Positions 11,592-23,545 of a stretch of DNA of 55,496 nucleotides are shown one piece after another (position 1 is the stretch's first letter; each line of letters starts with the position of its first letter). Both the position numbers and the translations under genes were made by a program. The stretch covers positions 15,907-71,402 of the forward strand of contig QZLH01000636.1 in NCBI GenBank assembly GCA_003833135.1, in the 5' to 3' direction. This DNA is from Oehlia diaphana (lineage: Eukaryota; Glomeromycota; Glomeromycetes; Glomerales; Glomeraceae). The notes beneath the pieces are model-generated. The model searched no databases. It saw only the letters and a program-made list of their open reading frames with translations, and was not told the DNA's origin.

Positions 11592-12777
11592 ATGATGGTG
11601 TCACTAAATTGTATACTCCCAAGAAAGACTTCTTTTGATGATACTTTTACGGTTAACGTTGCTGATGTTAACGAGATTAATGGTGTTGATGTCAAAATTG
11701 ATGATTTAAAGATTTCAGACCTCAAGCTTATTTGGAATAGGGAAAAAAGATACGTTAGGAATCAATGATCTTGACATTATGAGTCTTTGGAAGGTTGACA
11801 TCGCTGAAAGTGAAGAGGACAGGCTTAAAGAATTTGATAAAGATAATATTGTTGGTACTGTTACGCGATACCTGACGACTCTTAATTACCAATATAACCG
11901 GTAACAGTACCAAGTTGAGACCTAACCACATGTTCAGGGACTATTTTGAAGAGGAACATTCACGTCATCGTACAAGTGCCCGCCACTGGTAAGTGTCTCC
12001 CAATATTTTACCTCTCGAACAAGAAATTCGTAGAATATTTTTGTCATTCAATTTTTTTTCTGTCTACACTGGATCATATTTGTTAATACTTGTGATCTCT
12101 TCTGTTTCTTATCATAAGCTACTACCCAAAAAAACATTACTATAGAACCAATCACCGGGGAAAACGTCAACCACATTCGCCATTGCTGCAGAACATTGGG
12201 GAATACATGTGGACTGTTCCCATGTTATTTCAGATTATAATAATTCAATTGTCTCGTGAACTTAGTGCAATTAGAGCGGCAAATCCACCTTCAGATAATA
12301 TCGCACTCCAGGAGTCGGCACTTCGTAAGCTCGACATTGCATTGTTTCACTGCATTAATACTAATCAAAATGATTTTAGAGAAAAAAATCAAAACACCAA
12401 AGGATGGCTATTAGCGCAACTCATGGTTTAGATTTGGTTAGTTTAAACCTTATTCGCGAAAACCTGTCAAAACTAAGCGCAGAAGAATTTTCTCCACTTA
12501 TACGTTTCATCAATAAATGTCTTAATATTAGACGGATCCTCTTTATCCAAGATGAGGCGCAATGTCTTGTCGACCTGAATTTATGAAAGTCAATGAGGGA
12601 AAATGCATTCACATCTTAGTTGAGTTACCACACAGAGCTTTATCAGAAAGGCCAAATATCTTTCGATATGACAAAAAAGGTAATCTCATAGTCATTGTTG
12701 ATGACCGTAACGTAAAACAAGTTTTTGGAGAAAAGTTGGCGAATGCAATAATGATGAGAAGTCAAACAAATTCTGAT
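11592..12777 (+). pseudogene. Broken Crinkler (CRN)-like gene with P-loop NTPase remnants
   Basis: The stretch beginning MMVSLNC and carrying the later SLWKVDI segment resembles the ubiquitin-like header of Crinkler-type proteins. A second frame carries the header's closing IHVIVQVPATG at about 11958-11989. Further on are a Walker A-like PGKTST at about 12155-12172 and a Walker B-like FIQDEAQ at about 12539-12562, as in fungal Crinklers that pair the header with a P-loop NTPase. These pieces lie in different frames, with in-frame stops and frame changes between them. Some gaps may be introns: GTAAGT follows the ATG of VPATG and a TATAG precedes the Walker A region. One or two introns cannot reconcile all the frames, and the glycine-rich part of the P-loop is incomplete. 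Crinklers are putative effectors or conflict proteins. I see no sign that this copy makes an intact protein. Confidence 0.7.
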
Positions 12778-13732
12778 TGATACATAATTTTTTGTGCAAG
12801 TCAAATATATAATTTATTTTACAGCTTGTATGTGCATAAAAAATATATTACATATACCGATTCAAGTAGTTCTCATATGATGCTAAACAGCCAGTTTTTA
12901 AATGAAGTTTAAGCCTTTCTACTTTACAACCTGTATGTGTGTAAAAGAAAAAAATATTACGTACGCCGATTTTACTGTATAATATCTGAAACTATGCTAC
13001 AATGAAAGAAATTATCTGTATGTAATACGTATTTATTAAAAAGAAGAACCGCATTTTATTTTTTTTATGTGTCAAATAAATACAAAATCGGACACAGCTC
13101 GTGATACATGATTAATTTTTATCCTAAATCCTATCCATTCCTAAAATCTAGCCTGATTTTTCTGCAGGATTGCTCGATGACCTCTCCCTTTTTATTTCTC
13201 TCTCCTTGACTACGTAAAGAGCTGCCTCATCCAATAATCAGCAATATGTCCGAGAACTCTTTCAACATTACCTCCCATGTTCTCACAATCACATACAACA
13301 AATATCGGTTCACAGTGAAAATCGTAATATTGTAAAAAAAATTTTGCCAGTGTTGGTTATTAAAAATAGACAAGTGCTCATGATTCTTACAAATAAAAAG
13401 AAAAATAAACTGTATCATTCAAAGGTAAGAAAGTATAGAACCGTTTTGTCCATTTTTTCCCTTATATGCATTTTTGCAAATTATTAAAATACCATATAAT
13501 TTTGATATACTGACACTATACATAGAGTATCATGTTTCTTAAAACAATACTAGTCTCAACCATGTCGTTCTTGAAATTTCATCATTGGTACCAGTTGAAC
13601 AGTATAGAAATAAAAATCTCAAAATAAAAATATAAAAAACGTGGTTAAAAATAAAATTGAATAAATTATTATTTACATAATAATAAAAAATATTTAAAAT
13701 ATTGTACATTCTTCAATTTTTAATTCGATACA
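12778..13732. other. Gene-free sequence between the Crinkler relic and the P450 array
   Basis: No gene is supported. A 63-codon minus-strand frame at 13227-13418 has no recognisable motif. A frame near 13200-13290 reads NVERVLGHIADYW but could not be assigned, and may be a remnant of an older coding sequence. Confidence 0.45.
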
Positions 13733-13931
13733 ATATAAGAAAATCAATTTCTTGGTTTTGATTTCAACTAAAAGTTCGATAAATAAGAAAATCAATTTCT
13801 TGGTTTGATTTAACTAAAAGTTCAATAAATAAGAAAATCAATTTCTTGGTTTGATTTCAACTAAAAGTTCAATAAATAAGAAAATCAATTTCTTGGTTTG
13901 ATTTCAACTAAAAGTTCAATAAATAAGAAAA
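13733..13931 (-). repeat. 47-bp tandem repeat made from the P450 C-terminal codons
   Basis: The last codons of the neighbouring P450 gene (ELLVEIKPRN, stop, and about 14 bases of 3' flank) are repeated four more times directly downstream. The CAATTTCTTGG core sits at about 13745, 13793, 13839, 13886 and 13933, where the last is the gene itself. Period is 46-48 bp. The copies are nearly identical, so the expansion looks recent. It lies in the presumed 3' UTR, and the first stop ends translation before it. Confidence 0.9.
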
Positions 13932-15668
13932 TCAATTTCTTGGTTTGATTTCAACTAATAATTCGACACAAGTAACTGTAATATTGTCACTTATAGCTTT
14001 AATAGGAGAATCCATATCTACTAAATCAATTTCGTATCTCCTAAATAATAAAGCTATCAAACAAACTAATTCGACTATTGCCAACTTTCTTCCTGGACAT
14101 GTTCTTAATCCTCCACCAAATACGATATAAGAATTCTTCTTTGGCTTAAAATTTTCATTCATCCATCTATCAGGGTTAAATTTATTAGATTCTTCCCAAT
14201 AATCTTTATTATTATGAATAGCTTTAACATTAATTAGAAATGATGTGTCAGCTGGCCATTGATATCCTGCTATTTCATCAGTTTTATCGATACATCTTGC
14301 AAATGTGTGTACTACTGGAAAAATGCGAGCTGCTTCATTTACAATCGCTTCACAGTAATTTAAATTATAAAAATCATCTTTAGTGATTGGTCGAATTTTA
14401 TCACCTTGAAATATACTATCAATTTCTTCCAACATTTTCTTTTTAACATCTGGATTATGAGCAATATAATAGATAATGAACGAAAGCAAATTTGCAGACT
14501 ACACTTAAAGTAAAATAGGGAATAGTTAATGTAATTTCAAGTTAAAGTTTCACATCACATTTATGTTAATTTTCGATGATTTAACCCAAAAACATTAAAG
14601 AATTTTACTTACTTTATGAGTTCCAGTAATAATTCCATCAAGTAAATTAGCGCGAATTTCACTATCAGTCATAGATCTCATGGATTCACCAGTTTCGAAA
14701 TAATCACCATCACGAGGTGTATTTTTGATAATCATCGATGTCAACATATCATACGGTAAGGGTTCATCCAATGGTGTATTATCAATTTCTTGTCTACGTC
14801 TCTTAATAATTACACTCAGTCTTTGGTTAATAAATCCCATGTTATGAAGCACATCATCTGTTTTATTTTTAAAAAATGGAATATATTTTCGTAAAAAAGA
14901 AGGAAAGGAGGATAATATATAATATTCCGCAAGATGTTTACGAATTGCTTGAACTAATTTCACAGAATCATTAAATATTGCTAATTGATAATCAGATTTT
15001 TCATCACTATCATCACTAAGTGTATCAAAATAAGATGCCATTGAATAAGATGTTTCGCCTATTAACAAGCTAATAATCATATCATTTGTGTAATGATCGA
15101 ACCATTTGGAAAAATCTAATTGAATTTTATTTTCTTTAATAATTTCTTCTTTAAGAAATAATTTATTCCAATAATTCTCTAATTCATTGAAAAGTTTGTT
15201 TGTCCAATTAATAGTTTCATCAGAAAATTTCGGTGACAGAATGGCTTGTGAAATAAAATGACGGCTATGTACCCACGATTTATAATTATTATTAAACAAT
15301 ATTCCTTTGTTAATAACTTCTGATCCATTGGGATATCTCATCCAATGCGCACTTATTCTACAAAACGAGAAAAAATTTTCGAGATATTCTGCTCGACATA
15401 AAACTATAAATCGTAAATTACCATGAATCTCATATATGTCACCATATTGTCTGTAACAATAATCATAAAACTTTTGGAAATCTCCTTTAAACCACCAATA
15501 AATTTGAGGAAAATTGCCAATTAATGGGAATGGAAATGGGCCCGGTAAAGGATTAACACGAGTAAAATATTTGTAATAATAATGTACTACGTACGTCATT
15601 AATATTGTACTTAACAAAGATAAAACATAATCATTAATTTCAAAATTCTCAAGTGGATTAAAAACCAT
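13932..15668 (-). CDS. Cytochrome P450, copy 1 (I-helix His-Lys variant)
   Basis: Two exons: 14613-15668 and 13932-14498, joined by a 114-bp phase-0 intron (donor GTAAGT, acceptor TGTAG), giving 540 residues. The N-terminus has a membrane anchor (about 13-32) and a PLPGPFPFP hinge, so it is probably ER-bound. C-helix WVHSR, ExxR (EAAR, about 407-410), FNPDRW (about 459-464) and haem motif FGGGLRTCPG with Cys about 486 are all present. The I-helix reads TGTHK-SAN where P450s usually have (A/G)Gx(D/E)T(T/S), so the acid and Thr are replaced by His351 and Lys352. Fold and haem binding look intact; substrate and reaction are unknown. Upstream: a TATA-like AATATAAATATTCC (about 15700-15715) and a GATCGTCAA motif at 15761. 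Exon 2's open frame begins with TTG and is not a separate gene. Confidence 0.92.
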
Positions 15669-15760
15669 CTTTTCTTCCCTCTTTTTTTTTTTGGTAATCT
15701 TTTCAGGAATATTTATATTGTTTATCAGAACGACACGTGAATGTGTTTAAATGTAAATAA

Positions 15761-15769
15761 GATCGTCAA
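15761..15769 (-). promoter_or_regulatory. Conserved GATCGTCAA motif upstream of P450 copy 1
   Basis: The motif lies about 95 bp before the ATG. The surrounding GGAGCAAGGGGCTGTG stretch is almost the same upstream of P450 copy 2, showing that the promoter was duplicated with the gene. A regulatory role is inferred from conservation only. Confidence 0.45.
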
Positions 15770-16559
15770 GGAGCAAGGGGCTGTGACTGAATAATATTCT
15801 CAAGTCAATCATTTTATTCACATATACATTTTCAATTTGAAATGCCAAATAAGTCAGAAATAAATTTAACCTTAAATAATTTAGCGTCTTTGTTGAATCA
15901 CAAAATCTAGCCTCCCTATGGATTGGTGGCGCAATAATGATCTACCCCTACCTAATAACTCACATTTTTTGAAATCACGCATTTAAATTGTATGCATTAA
16001 AGATTGAGAATATGTAAAAATTTAATATTATCCCTGAAAAAAAAATTTTATCAGTAATTTCTGTAAAAAAACTCCGTAAATATGTTACATTTACGGAAAT
16101 AACATGGAATAAAAAAAAACTCGGAATAAATTTTTTAGAGTATTAATACTCGTATGAAAAATTGGATTAATTGTAAGGTCGTTTCTGTACAGTATATAAG
16201 AATATCAACACAAGTTAATTTTGGTTCAACTGAAATAGGCAACTTTCATATTGGAGGGGTGCTATAATAGAGGGATAGTAATGAGGAATCAAGGAGTTTT
16301 CTTGTATGAGGTTTAACCTATATACCTAACTCCTATTATAGAAGTAAATTAGTACGTTTCTTAAAAACAATACTAGATTATCATTTGAACAGTATAGAAT
16401 AAATCTTAAAATAAAAAATTATGCGTGTAACATAATCCATTATTACTTCGCTTGGTAAATGTAAAATTATAAATTCATTATACAACATAGTAAACATTTT
16501 TAATTTATTTATATCATAGCAATAGAAAATTTTTAAATATTATACATCCTTAAAGATAA
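15770..16559. other. Intergenic sequence between P450 copies 1 and 2
   Basis: Apart from the upstream region of copy 1 and the MITE at 16032-16140, nothing is recognised. It also contains the presumed 3' flank of copy 2. Confidence 0.5.
16032..16140. mobile_element. MITE of the CCCTgtAAAAA family, 109 bp
   Basis: The left end CCCTGAAAAAAAAATTTTATC and the right end GAATAAATTTTTTAGAG are imperfect inverted repeats. A TAT trinucleotide flanks both sides (16029-16031 and 16141-16143), consistent with a 3-bp target duplication. Internal TTACGGA/TCCGTAA motifs match the other copies at 23546, 42615, 45892 and 53874. Confidence 0.65.
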
Positions 16560-18333
16560 TCAATTTCTTGGTTTGAATTTAACTAATAATTCAACACAAG
16601 CAACTGCATCATCGCCACTTATAGTTTTAATAGGAGAATCCATATCTACTAAATCAATTTCGTATTTCCTAAATAATAAAGCCATCAGGCAAACTAATTT
16701 AACTATAGCCAGCTTTCTTCCTGGACATGATCTTAATCCTCCACCAAATACGATATAAGAATTCTTCTTTGGTTCAAAATTTTCATTCATCCATTTATCA
16801 GGGTTAAATTTATTAGATTCTTCCCAATAATCTTTATTATTATGAATAGCTTTAACATTAATTAGAAATGATGTGTCAGCTGGCCATTGATATCCTGCTA
16901 TTTCATCAGTTTTATCGATACATCTTTCAAATGAGTGTACTACTGGAAAAACGCGAGCCACTTCTTTTACAATTGCTTCACAGTAAATTAAATTATAAAA
17001 ATCATCTTCAGTGATTGGTCGAATTTTATCACCTTGAAATATACTATCAATTTCTTCCAACATTTTCTTTTTAACATTTGGATAATGCGCAATATAATAG
17101 ATAATGAATGAAAGCATATTTGCAGACTAAATTTAAACAAAAAAAGAGAAGGTTAATATAATTTCAAGTTAAAAAATTTCATAGTATTGTATTTATGTTA
17201 AAGTTCAATGATTAAAATTGAATAAACTTAATAAATAAAATTTCTTTAAAGAATTTACTTACTTTATGAGTTCCATTAAGAATTCCATCAAGTAAATTAG
17301 CACGAATTTCACTATCAATCATAGGTCTCATGGCTTCACCATATCTATTACCATCACGATCACGAGGTGTATTTTTTATAATCATCGATGTCAACATATC
17401 ATGTGGTAAAGGTTCATCTAATGGTGTGTTATCAATTTCTTGTCTACGTTTCTTAATAATTACATTCAGTCTTTGATTAATAAATCCCATGTTATGGAGC
17501 ATATCATCTGCTTTATTTTTAAAAAATGGAATATAATGTCGTAAGAAAGAAGGAATGAATATAAAAAATGGAACTCCCAAAAGTTGTTTACGAAGCGCTT
17601 GAACTAATTTCACAGAATCATTAATTATTGCTAATTGATAATCAGATTTTTCATCACTATCATCACTAATAAGTGTATCAAAATAAGATGCCATTGAATA
17701 AGATTTTTCACCAGTTAACAAGCTAATAATCATATCATTTGTGTAATGATCGAACCATTTGGAAAAATCCAATATATTCTTATTTTCTTTGATAATTTCT
17801 TCTTTAAGAAATAATTTATTCCAATAATTCTCTAATTCATTGAAAAGTTTGTTTGTCCAATGAATAGTTTCATTAGAAAATTTCGGTGACATAATGACTT
17901 GTGAAATAAAATGACGGTTATGTGCCCACGATTTATAATTATTATTAAAAAATAATCCTTTGTTAATTCCCAATTCTTCTGATCCTCTATGATTGAGAAA
18001 TCTCACCCAATGCGCACTTATTCTACAAAACGATAAAAAATTTTCAAGATATTCTGCTCGACATAATCCTATAGTTCTTACACTAACATAAATCTCATAT
18101 ACGTCACCATATTTCTCGTAACAATAATTATGAAACATTTGTGCATCTCCATTAAATAACCAATAAATTTGAGGCAAATTACCAATTAATGGGAATGGGA
18201 AAGGACCAGGTAAAGGATTAACACGAGTAAAATATTTGTAATAATAATGTATCACATATATCATTAATATGATACTTAACGACGATAAAACATAATTATC
18301 AATTTCAAAACTCTCAAGTGGTTTTAAAAACAT
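16560..18333 (-). CDS. Cytochrome P450, copy 2 (I-helix His-Lys variant)
   Basis: Exons 17263-18333 and 16560-17126 are joined by a 136-bp phase-0 intron (GTAAGT), giving 545 residues. Very similar to copy 1. It has the N-terminal anchor and PLPGPFPFP, WAHNR in the C-helix, ExxR (EVAR, about 412-415) and haem motif FGGGLRSCPG with Cys about 491. The I-helix is NGTHK-SAN, so the Asp-Thr pair is again His-Lys. The PERF-type motif reads FNPDKW, with Lys in place of the usual Arg, a departure from its neighbours. The two promoter-like GATCGTCA motifs upstream and the close match with copy 1 suggest a recent tandem duplication. Substrate unknown. Confidence 0.92.
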
Positions 18334-18424
18334 CTTTTCTTTTATTTTGTAATTATTTTTTAGGGATATTTAAAATAAATTTTGAAATTTAAAATAACAA
18401 TCATAGTATAAATATGATTTAATG

Positions 18425-18466
18425 TGATCGTCAGAGTTTTGACTCGCCCAATAATAAGATCGTCAA
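18425..18466 (-). promoter_or_regulatory. Two GATCGTCA motifs upstream of P450 copy 2
   Basis: TGATCGTCA at 18425-18433 and GATCGTCAA at 18458-18466 lie about 92 and 125 bp before the ATG. The second is followed by AGGAGCAAAGGGGCTGTGG, shared with copy 1. A control function is inferred from conservation. Confidence 0.45.
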
Positions 18467-19381
18467 AGGAGCAAAGGGGCTGTGGCTTTGAATACTATTC
18501 TGAGGCTTTTCAATTGTATCATAATTAATGTTGCTGATTATGCTTATATAAGTGAATGCCATATAATAAATGAGTGTTTAACCTTAAATAATTTAGCGTC
18601 TTAAATTATAATCAAATATCCCTATGACGCCTATCTACATTTTTGGTTGTCTAAAAATAACAAGTAAATCCTTGAGTTAAATATCCGTGTGAAAAAAAGT
18701 CGATCCATAGTAGTATATGAGAAAATAGAAAATAAAACTTCATATTGGGGTTGCAATAGTAGAGGAGTTTCTTGTATGAGGGTTAACCTGCATCTATCAT
18801 AGAAGCAAATCGGTATGTTTCCAATCAACACTAGTCTTGATTTCTTTGTCATTGGCACCATTTGAATAAATCACGAATAAAAAATTACGGGTGTGTAACA
18901 TTATACATTTTATACAAATAATATATAATGCTGGTAAGTACTAAATTTATTAAAAATATTATAAAATTAATAAATTTAAAAGGTAATTTAAGACAACCAA
19001 ATGTGATATTCTTTTTTTTTTCTTAAATCATAAAGTACACTTGATGAATATTTAACAAAAATTTATTAACAAAAAATTTTTTAATTGGTCAAATATTAAA
19101 TAAAATTACTATGCATCACGCTGTTTTTGGACATTACAAATAAATTAATTATTATACATAAATTATCCTGACGCATTACGTCATTTAGATTAAATATTAC
19201 CCCTCCGTGAAAAAAGTTACTTTTTCTATCGATTATATTATTTAGAGAATCAAGAAATTATATGTAAATAATTTTTTGATTATTATATCATACAAGCTTT
19301 TGAAATAATGCTGTTATAATAAAAATTTGAGTTATGGACGTGGTAGTACAAGGTCAACCCCAAAATTTGTATCATACCTGG
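18467..19381. other. Intergenic sequence upstream of P450 copy 2
   Basis: No gene is supported. Partial relics of the CCCTgtAAAAA MITE family are visible near 18685 (GTGAAAAAAAGTCGATCC) and 19203 (CTCCGTGAAAAAAGT). A 76-codon minus-strand frame at 18631-18861 has no recognisable motif. Confidence 0.45.
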
Positions 19382-20096
19382 GGGTAGGGATTGCAATCGA
19401 TTCTTAAAATGAGAATCGATTTAAGATTCGATTCTAAGATTCGACTTTCGATTTCGATTAAATCGATTCTAATCGATTCTATGCGTCATAAAAAAAAAAT
19501 TTATCATCATTCGTAATTAAATTTGTGCCGCAACAATTTTAATAGGCGAAAAATCTACTTTTTTTTACAGTAATTTTGCTTGGGCGTTGCTAAATCTAAC
19601 CGCTGGCGCTTAATTTTCGGCCGGAATTATGTAACCTATTTGACCTTTTTAGTTACAAGGTGGTATAAATCACTAAAATCTATTTCGTAATGGTTAAAAG
19701 TGGTCTAAATAACCCTAAAAATGGTAAGTTTGGTATACTTAATTGATGGATATTTGACCACTTTTAGATCATTTAGACCACTTTTAACCATCAAATAAGG
19801 TAGTTGTTGGTAACATTTGACCACTTTTAGGTCATTTAGACCACTTTCAAACTTTTTATTAGGTTATATAATTAACTCCGGCCAAATTATAATTCCGGCC
19901 GAAATTAGGTGAGAATCAACTGTTAGCAATGCCCTATTTATTTTTATGTTTAAATTAAAGTAATTTTACTATCTTCTATGCAATAACTAAAGGAAAATAA
20001 ACTAATTTATATAAAAATAATAAAAAATAAAAAGAAATCGAATTACTGCGCCACAATAAAAGATTCGATTTTGCTAGAATCGATTCCATTCTCTAC
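19382..20096. mobile_element. Non-autonomous hAT-like element with an inner element nested in it
   Basis: The ends GTAGGGATTGCAATCGATTC and GAATCGATTCCATTCTCTAC form imperfect inverted repeats, and both subterminal regions are packed with GATTCGATT/AATCGATT words. No transposase frame is present. A second element (19582-19934) sits inside. The hAT assignment rests only on the type of terminal repeat; a clear 8-bp target duplication was not identified. Confidence 0.45.
19582..19934. mobile_element. Foldback MITE, 353 bp, nested
   Basis: Terminal inverted repeats GGGCGTTGCTAA and TTAGCAATGCCC are followed inwards by CGGCCGGAATTAT and ATAATTCCGGCCG. The middle holds repeated GACCACTTTTA(G/A) words in both orientations, so the whole element can fold back. 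It has no coding capacity. The nested position shows it inserted after the outer element. Confidence 0.7.
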
Positions 20097-20829
20097 ACGG
20101 CACGATCCCCGACGGATGACTCCTGGATAGGACATTTGCTCGACAGGTTGGCCAGAGTCATTACAGAGTTATACACGAACACGTGATCAAACGGCCAGCG
20201 TTAGCTGCGGGAAACGGTCCGTAAGCGATCATAAAATCGATATATGTTTTGACGTTAGTAACTGAGTATGTTGATGAGCTATGGTTTCTCACGTATTCAA
20301 GTGTATATAATATTCATTTTGTAAATTAATGTGGTCGATATTTGTTCGTTACGTACATTTCCAATTTTGCGGTATATGTTGTATAACAAAATTTAGTAAA
20401 CAAGCATTGTCAAAGTTTCTGTTTAAATTATTTATAAAGACCCATAAAATATCCCTACGAACGGTGACACTATCCACTACAAATATATCATTACATGGCG
20501 CTGTGACATATTAAATTATAAAATCGGACCTTTTCTCGAATGTTATTTAACAAATATACTACTCATTTCCCGAACTGGATCATTTCTGGAACTCAAATTT
20601 CTCGAATGCTAATTCCCTAAATCTTAATTTTCCTTAAGTCCGATTCCTCGAATTAATATTATAGAGATTGGAGTTTCAGGAAATGATTTAGTTCAGGAAA
20701 TGGACAATCGGAAAACTTCATACAAGATACTGTAACCATAATATAATATATTATATACCTAAGTATTAATAACAAATACTTAGATAATAAAGATATTAGT
20801 ACATCCTTACATCCTTAAATATAAGAAAA
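20097..20829. other. Intergenic sequence downstream of P450 copy 3
   Basis: No gene is supported. A diverged inverted repeat of the TTCCCGAA(T) family covers about 20525-20715: CATTTCCCGAACTGGATCAT on the left, and ATGATTTAGTTCAGGAAATG on the right in the opposite sense. Confidence 0.45.
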
Positions 20830-22527
20830 TCAATTTCTTGGTTTAATTTCAACTAAAAATTCGACACAAAAGACTGTAATACCGATACCAATAGTTTTAG
20901 GAAAATTCATATCTACTAAATTAATTTCATATTTTCTGAATAATAAAGTTATCAAACAAACTAATTCAACCATTGTCAGCTTATTTCCTGGGCATACTCT
21001 TAGTCCTCCACCAAACGTGATAAAAGAATTCTTCTTTGGTTCAAAATTTTCATCCATCCATCTATCAGGATTAAATTTATTAGGTTCTTCCCAATAATCT
21101 TCATCATTATGAATAGCTTTAGTATTAATTAGAAATGTTGTGTTAGCTGGCCATTGATATCCTGCTATTTTATCTGGTTTTTCAGTACATCTTGGAAATA
21201 CAGGTATTGCTGGGAGTACACGAGCTAATTCTTTTACAATTGCTTCACAATATTTTAAACTATAATAATCATCTTTAGTAATTGGTCGCATTTTATCACC
21301 TTGAAATATACTATCAATTTCTTCTAACATTTTCTTTTTCACTTCTGGATTATGAGCAATATAATAGATAATGAATAAAAACATATTCGTAGGCTATATT
21401 TAAAATAACAAGATATAATATCAAAGTTAAAAATTAACACTGTAAATTAAACCTAAAATTAAGATTTCTCTTACCTTATAAGTTCCAGCAATAATTCCTT
21501 CAAGTAAATTAACGCGAATTTCACTATCAGTCATAGATCTGTTGACTTCACCATATCTATTACCATCACGATCACGTATTGTATTTTTGATAATCATCGA
21601 TGTCAACATATCATGCGGTAAAGGTTCATCCAATGGTGTATTATCAATTTCATTTCTACGTCTCTTAATAATTGCATCCAGTTTTTGATTAAGAAATCCC
21701 ATGTTAAGAACCATATCATTTGCTTTATTTTTAAAAAATGGAATATAATTTCGTAAGAAAGAAGGAATGAATAGAAAAAATGATATCCATAAAAGTTGTT
21801 TATGAAGTGCTTGAACTAATTTCACAGAATCATTAATCATTACTGATTGAGATTTTTCATCACTAAGTGTATCAAAATAAGCTGCCATTGAATAAGATTT
21901 TTCACCAGTTAACAAGCTAATAATTATATCATTTGCGTAATTATTAAACCATTGAGAAAAATCCAATTGAACTTTATTTTCTTTAATAATTTCTTCTTTA
22001 AGAAATAATTTATTCCAATAACTTTCTAATTCATCAAAAAGTTTGTTTGTCCAATGAATAGCTTCATCGGTAAATTTCGGTGATAGAATGGCTTGTGAAA
22101 AAAATTGACGATTAAATATCCATGATCTAAAATTATCATTGAATAATATTCCTTTTCCTTCAGTTCCAAATTCTTCTGGTTTTATGTTATTGTCATATCT
22201 CCTCCAATGATCGTTTTTTTCCGAAGGAGATAAAATATTTTCAAGATATTCTCTTCGACATAAAACTATAGATCGATCACTATCATAAATCTCATGTATG
22301 TTACCATATTTCTCGTAACAATAGTTATAAAACATTTGTACGTCTCCATTAAATTTCCAATACATTTGAGGTAAATTACCAATTAATGGGAATGGGAAAG
22401 GACCGGGTAAGGGATTGATACGAGTAAAATAGTTGTAATAATAATGTGTTACATATGTCATTAATACTGTACTTATCAATAAAACATAATCATTAAATTC
22501 TAAATTTTCAAGTGGTTTAAAAATCAT
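20830..22527 (-). CDS. Cytochrome P450, copy 3 (I-helix Tyr-Lys variant)
   Basis: Exons 21475-22527 and 20830-21393 are joined by an 81-bp phase-0 intron (donor GTAAGA), giving 538 residues. N-terminal anchor plus PLPGPFPFP, C-helix WIFNR, ExxR (ELAR, about 406-409), FNPDRW, and haem motif FGGGLRVCPG with Cys about 485. After the Cys it has CPGNKL where its neighbours have CPGRKL. The I-helix is AGTYK-PTN: Tyr-Lys in place of Asp-Thr, with a Pro right after the junction, which may distort the helix further. It lacks the GATCGTCA box of the other promoters but keeps a TATA-like AAAATATAAATGAGCC upstream. Substrate unknown. Confidence 0.91.
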
Positions 22528-22824
22528 CTTATTCTTAATTATTATTATTTATTTTGTTGTATAATAACTTCTTCAGAGGCTCATTTATATTTTTTATTAT
22601 ATTTAGTAATCTGCAAATTATTTTACTTACATGATCACTCCGACATAACAAGCGTTTATCTTCACGATTAAACTTTTTTTAAAATGGGATCTTCAATTAG
22701 CATGTGGCCAAGGGATTTTCGGATCAATTATCAGTTATACTAAACGGGTTTCATAATTATAACGCGGCTGAATATCTCGGATGTAAGATTAATGTATTTA
22801 ATGATCGTATGATCGTATGATCGT

Positions 22825-22898
22825 ACAAAATCCGAATGTCAAAATCCCGAATATCCTGAGCTGGTCAATTTTTCGGGATTTTGACATTCGAATTTTGT
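22825..22898. repeat. Short near-perfect hairpin
   Basis: Arms of 27 bp (22825-22851 and 22872-22898) differ at one position and enclose a 20-bp loop. The arm contains AATGTCAAAATCCCGAA. A GATCGTATGATCGTATGATCGTA triplication lies just before it at about 22803-22824. It may be the remnant of a foldback element. Confidence 0.8.
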
Positions 22899-22911
22899 AT
22901 TCATCCATAGT

Positions 22912-23517
22912 TTCACGAATCGTATTTTTGAATAATCATCGACGTCAAACATATCATGAGTGAGGTGTATCATTTGCTACATTTTAAAAAACGGAACATA
23001 ATGTTCGTATACAAAGAAATATTTTATATGAAGTTTACGAATTTCTTGAAATAATTTCATAGACGATTCTCGCTGACTGGCCATAATATTTCTACTATTG
23101 GATATTCCCCAGTTAACAATTTAATATTTTCTTTATGAAATAACTTATCCCGATAACTTTCTAATTCTTTGAAATGTACGTTTATCTAATCAATAACTTA
23201 ATTAGTAAATTTCGGTGATATATAGCTTGATTAAAAAATGACGACTAAATAGTATCACGACTTAAAAATTATTATAATACGTTATTCTTTTCAATTCTTT
23301 AATCCTTTGTAATTTGGACATCTCATCTCATGTCTTCGACATAAAACTATACATCGTAAAAAATTATTGATCTCATATATGTCGCCATATTCATCGTAAC
23401 AAAGGATTAACACGAAAAAAAATATTTATAACATAATATGCTACATATATTATTAAAACTGTACTTAAAAGTCACAAAACAAAAATCATTAATTTTCAAA
23501 ATTCATTTAAAAATCAT
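22912..23517 (-). pseudogene. Cytochrome P450 exon 1 fragment, heavily decayed
   Basis: Sequence matching P450 exon 1 runs from the region before the I-helix (ATAATCATCGACGTCAA on the plus strand) back to the start codon region (ATCATCTTATTGTTTCTC, 23517). It carries many indels and stops. Exon 2 with the haem motif is absent, as copy 3's promoter region lies where it should be. It is a dead, partly deleted array member. Confidence 0.85.
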
Positions 23518-23545
23518 CTTATTGTTTCTCTTTCTTATTTTACTT

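Noticed and set aside
13932..14489. Exon 2 open frames of P450s as independent haem-domain genes
   Set aside because: Several begin with TTG rather than ATG, and each lies 77-136 bp after an exon 1 frame that ends at a good donor; joining in phase 0 gives full-length P450s.
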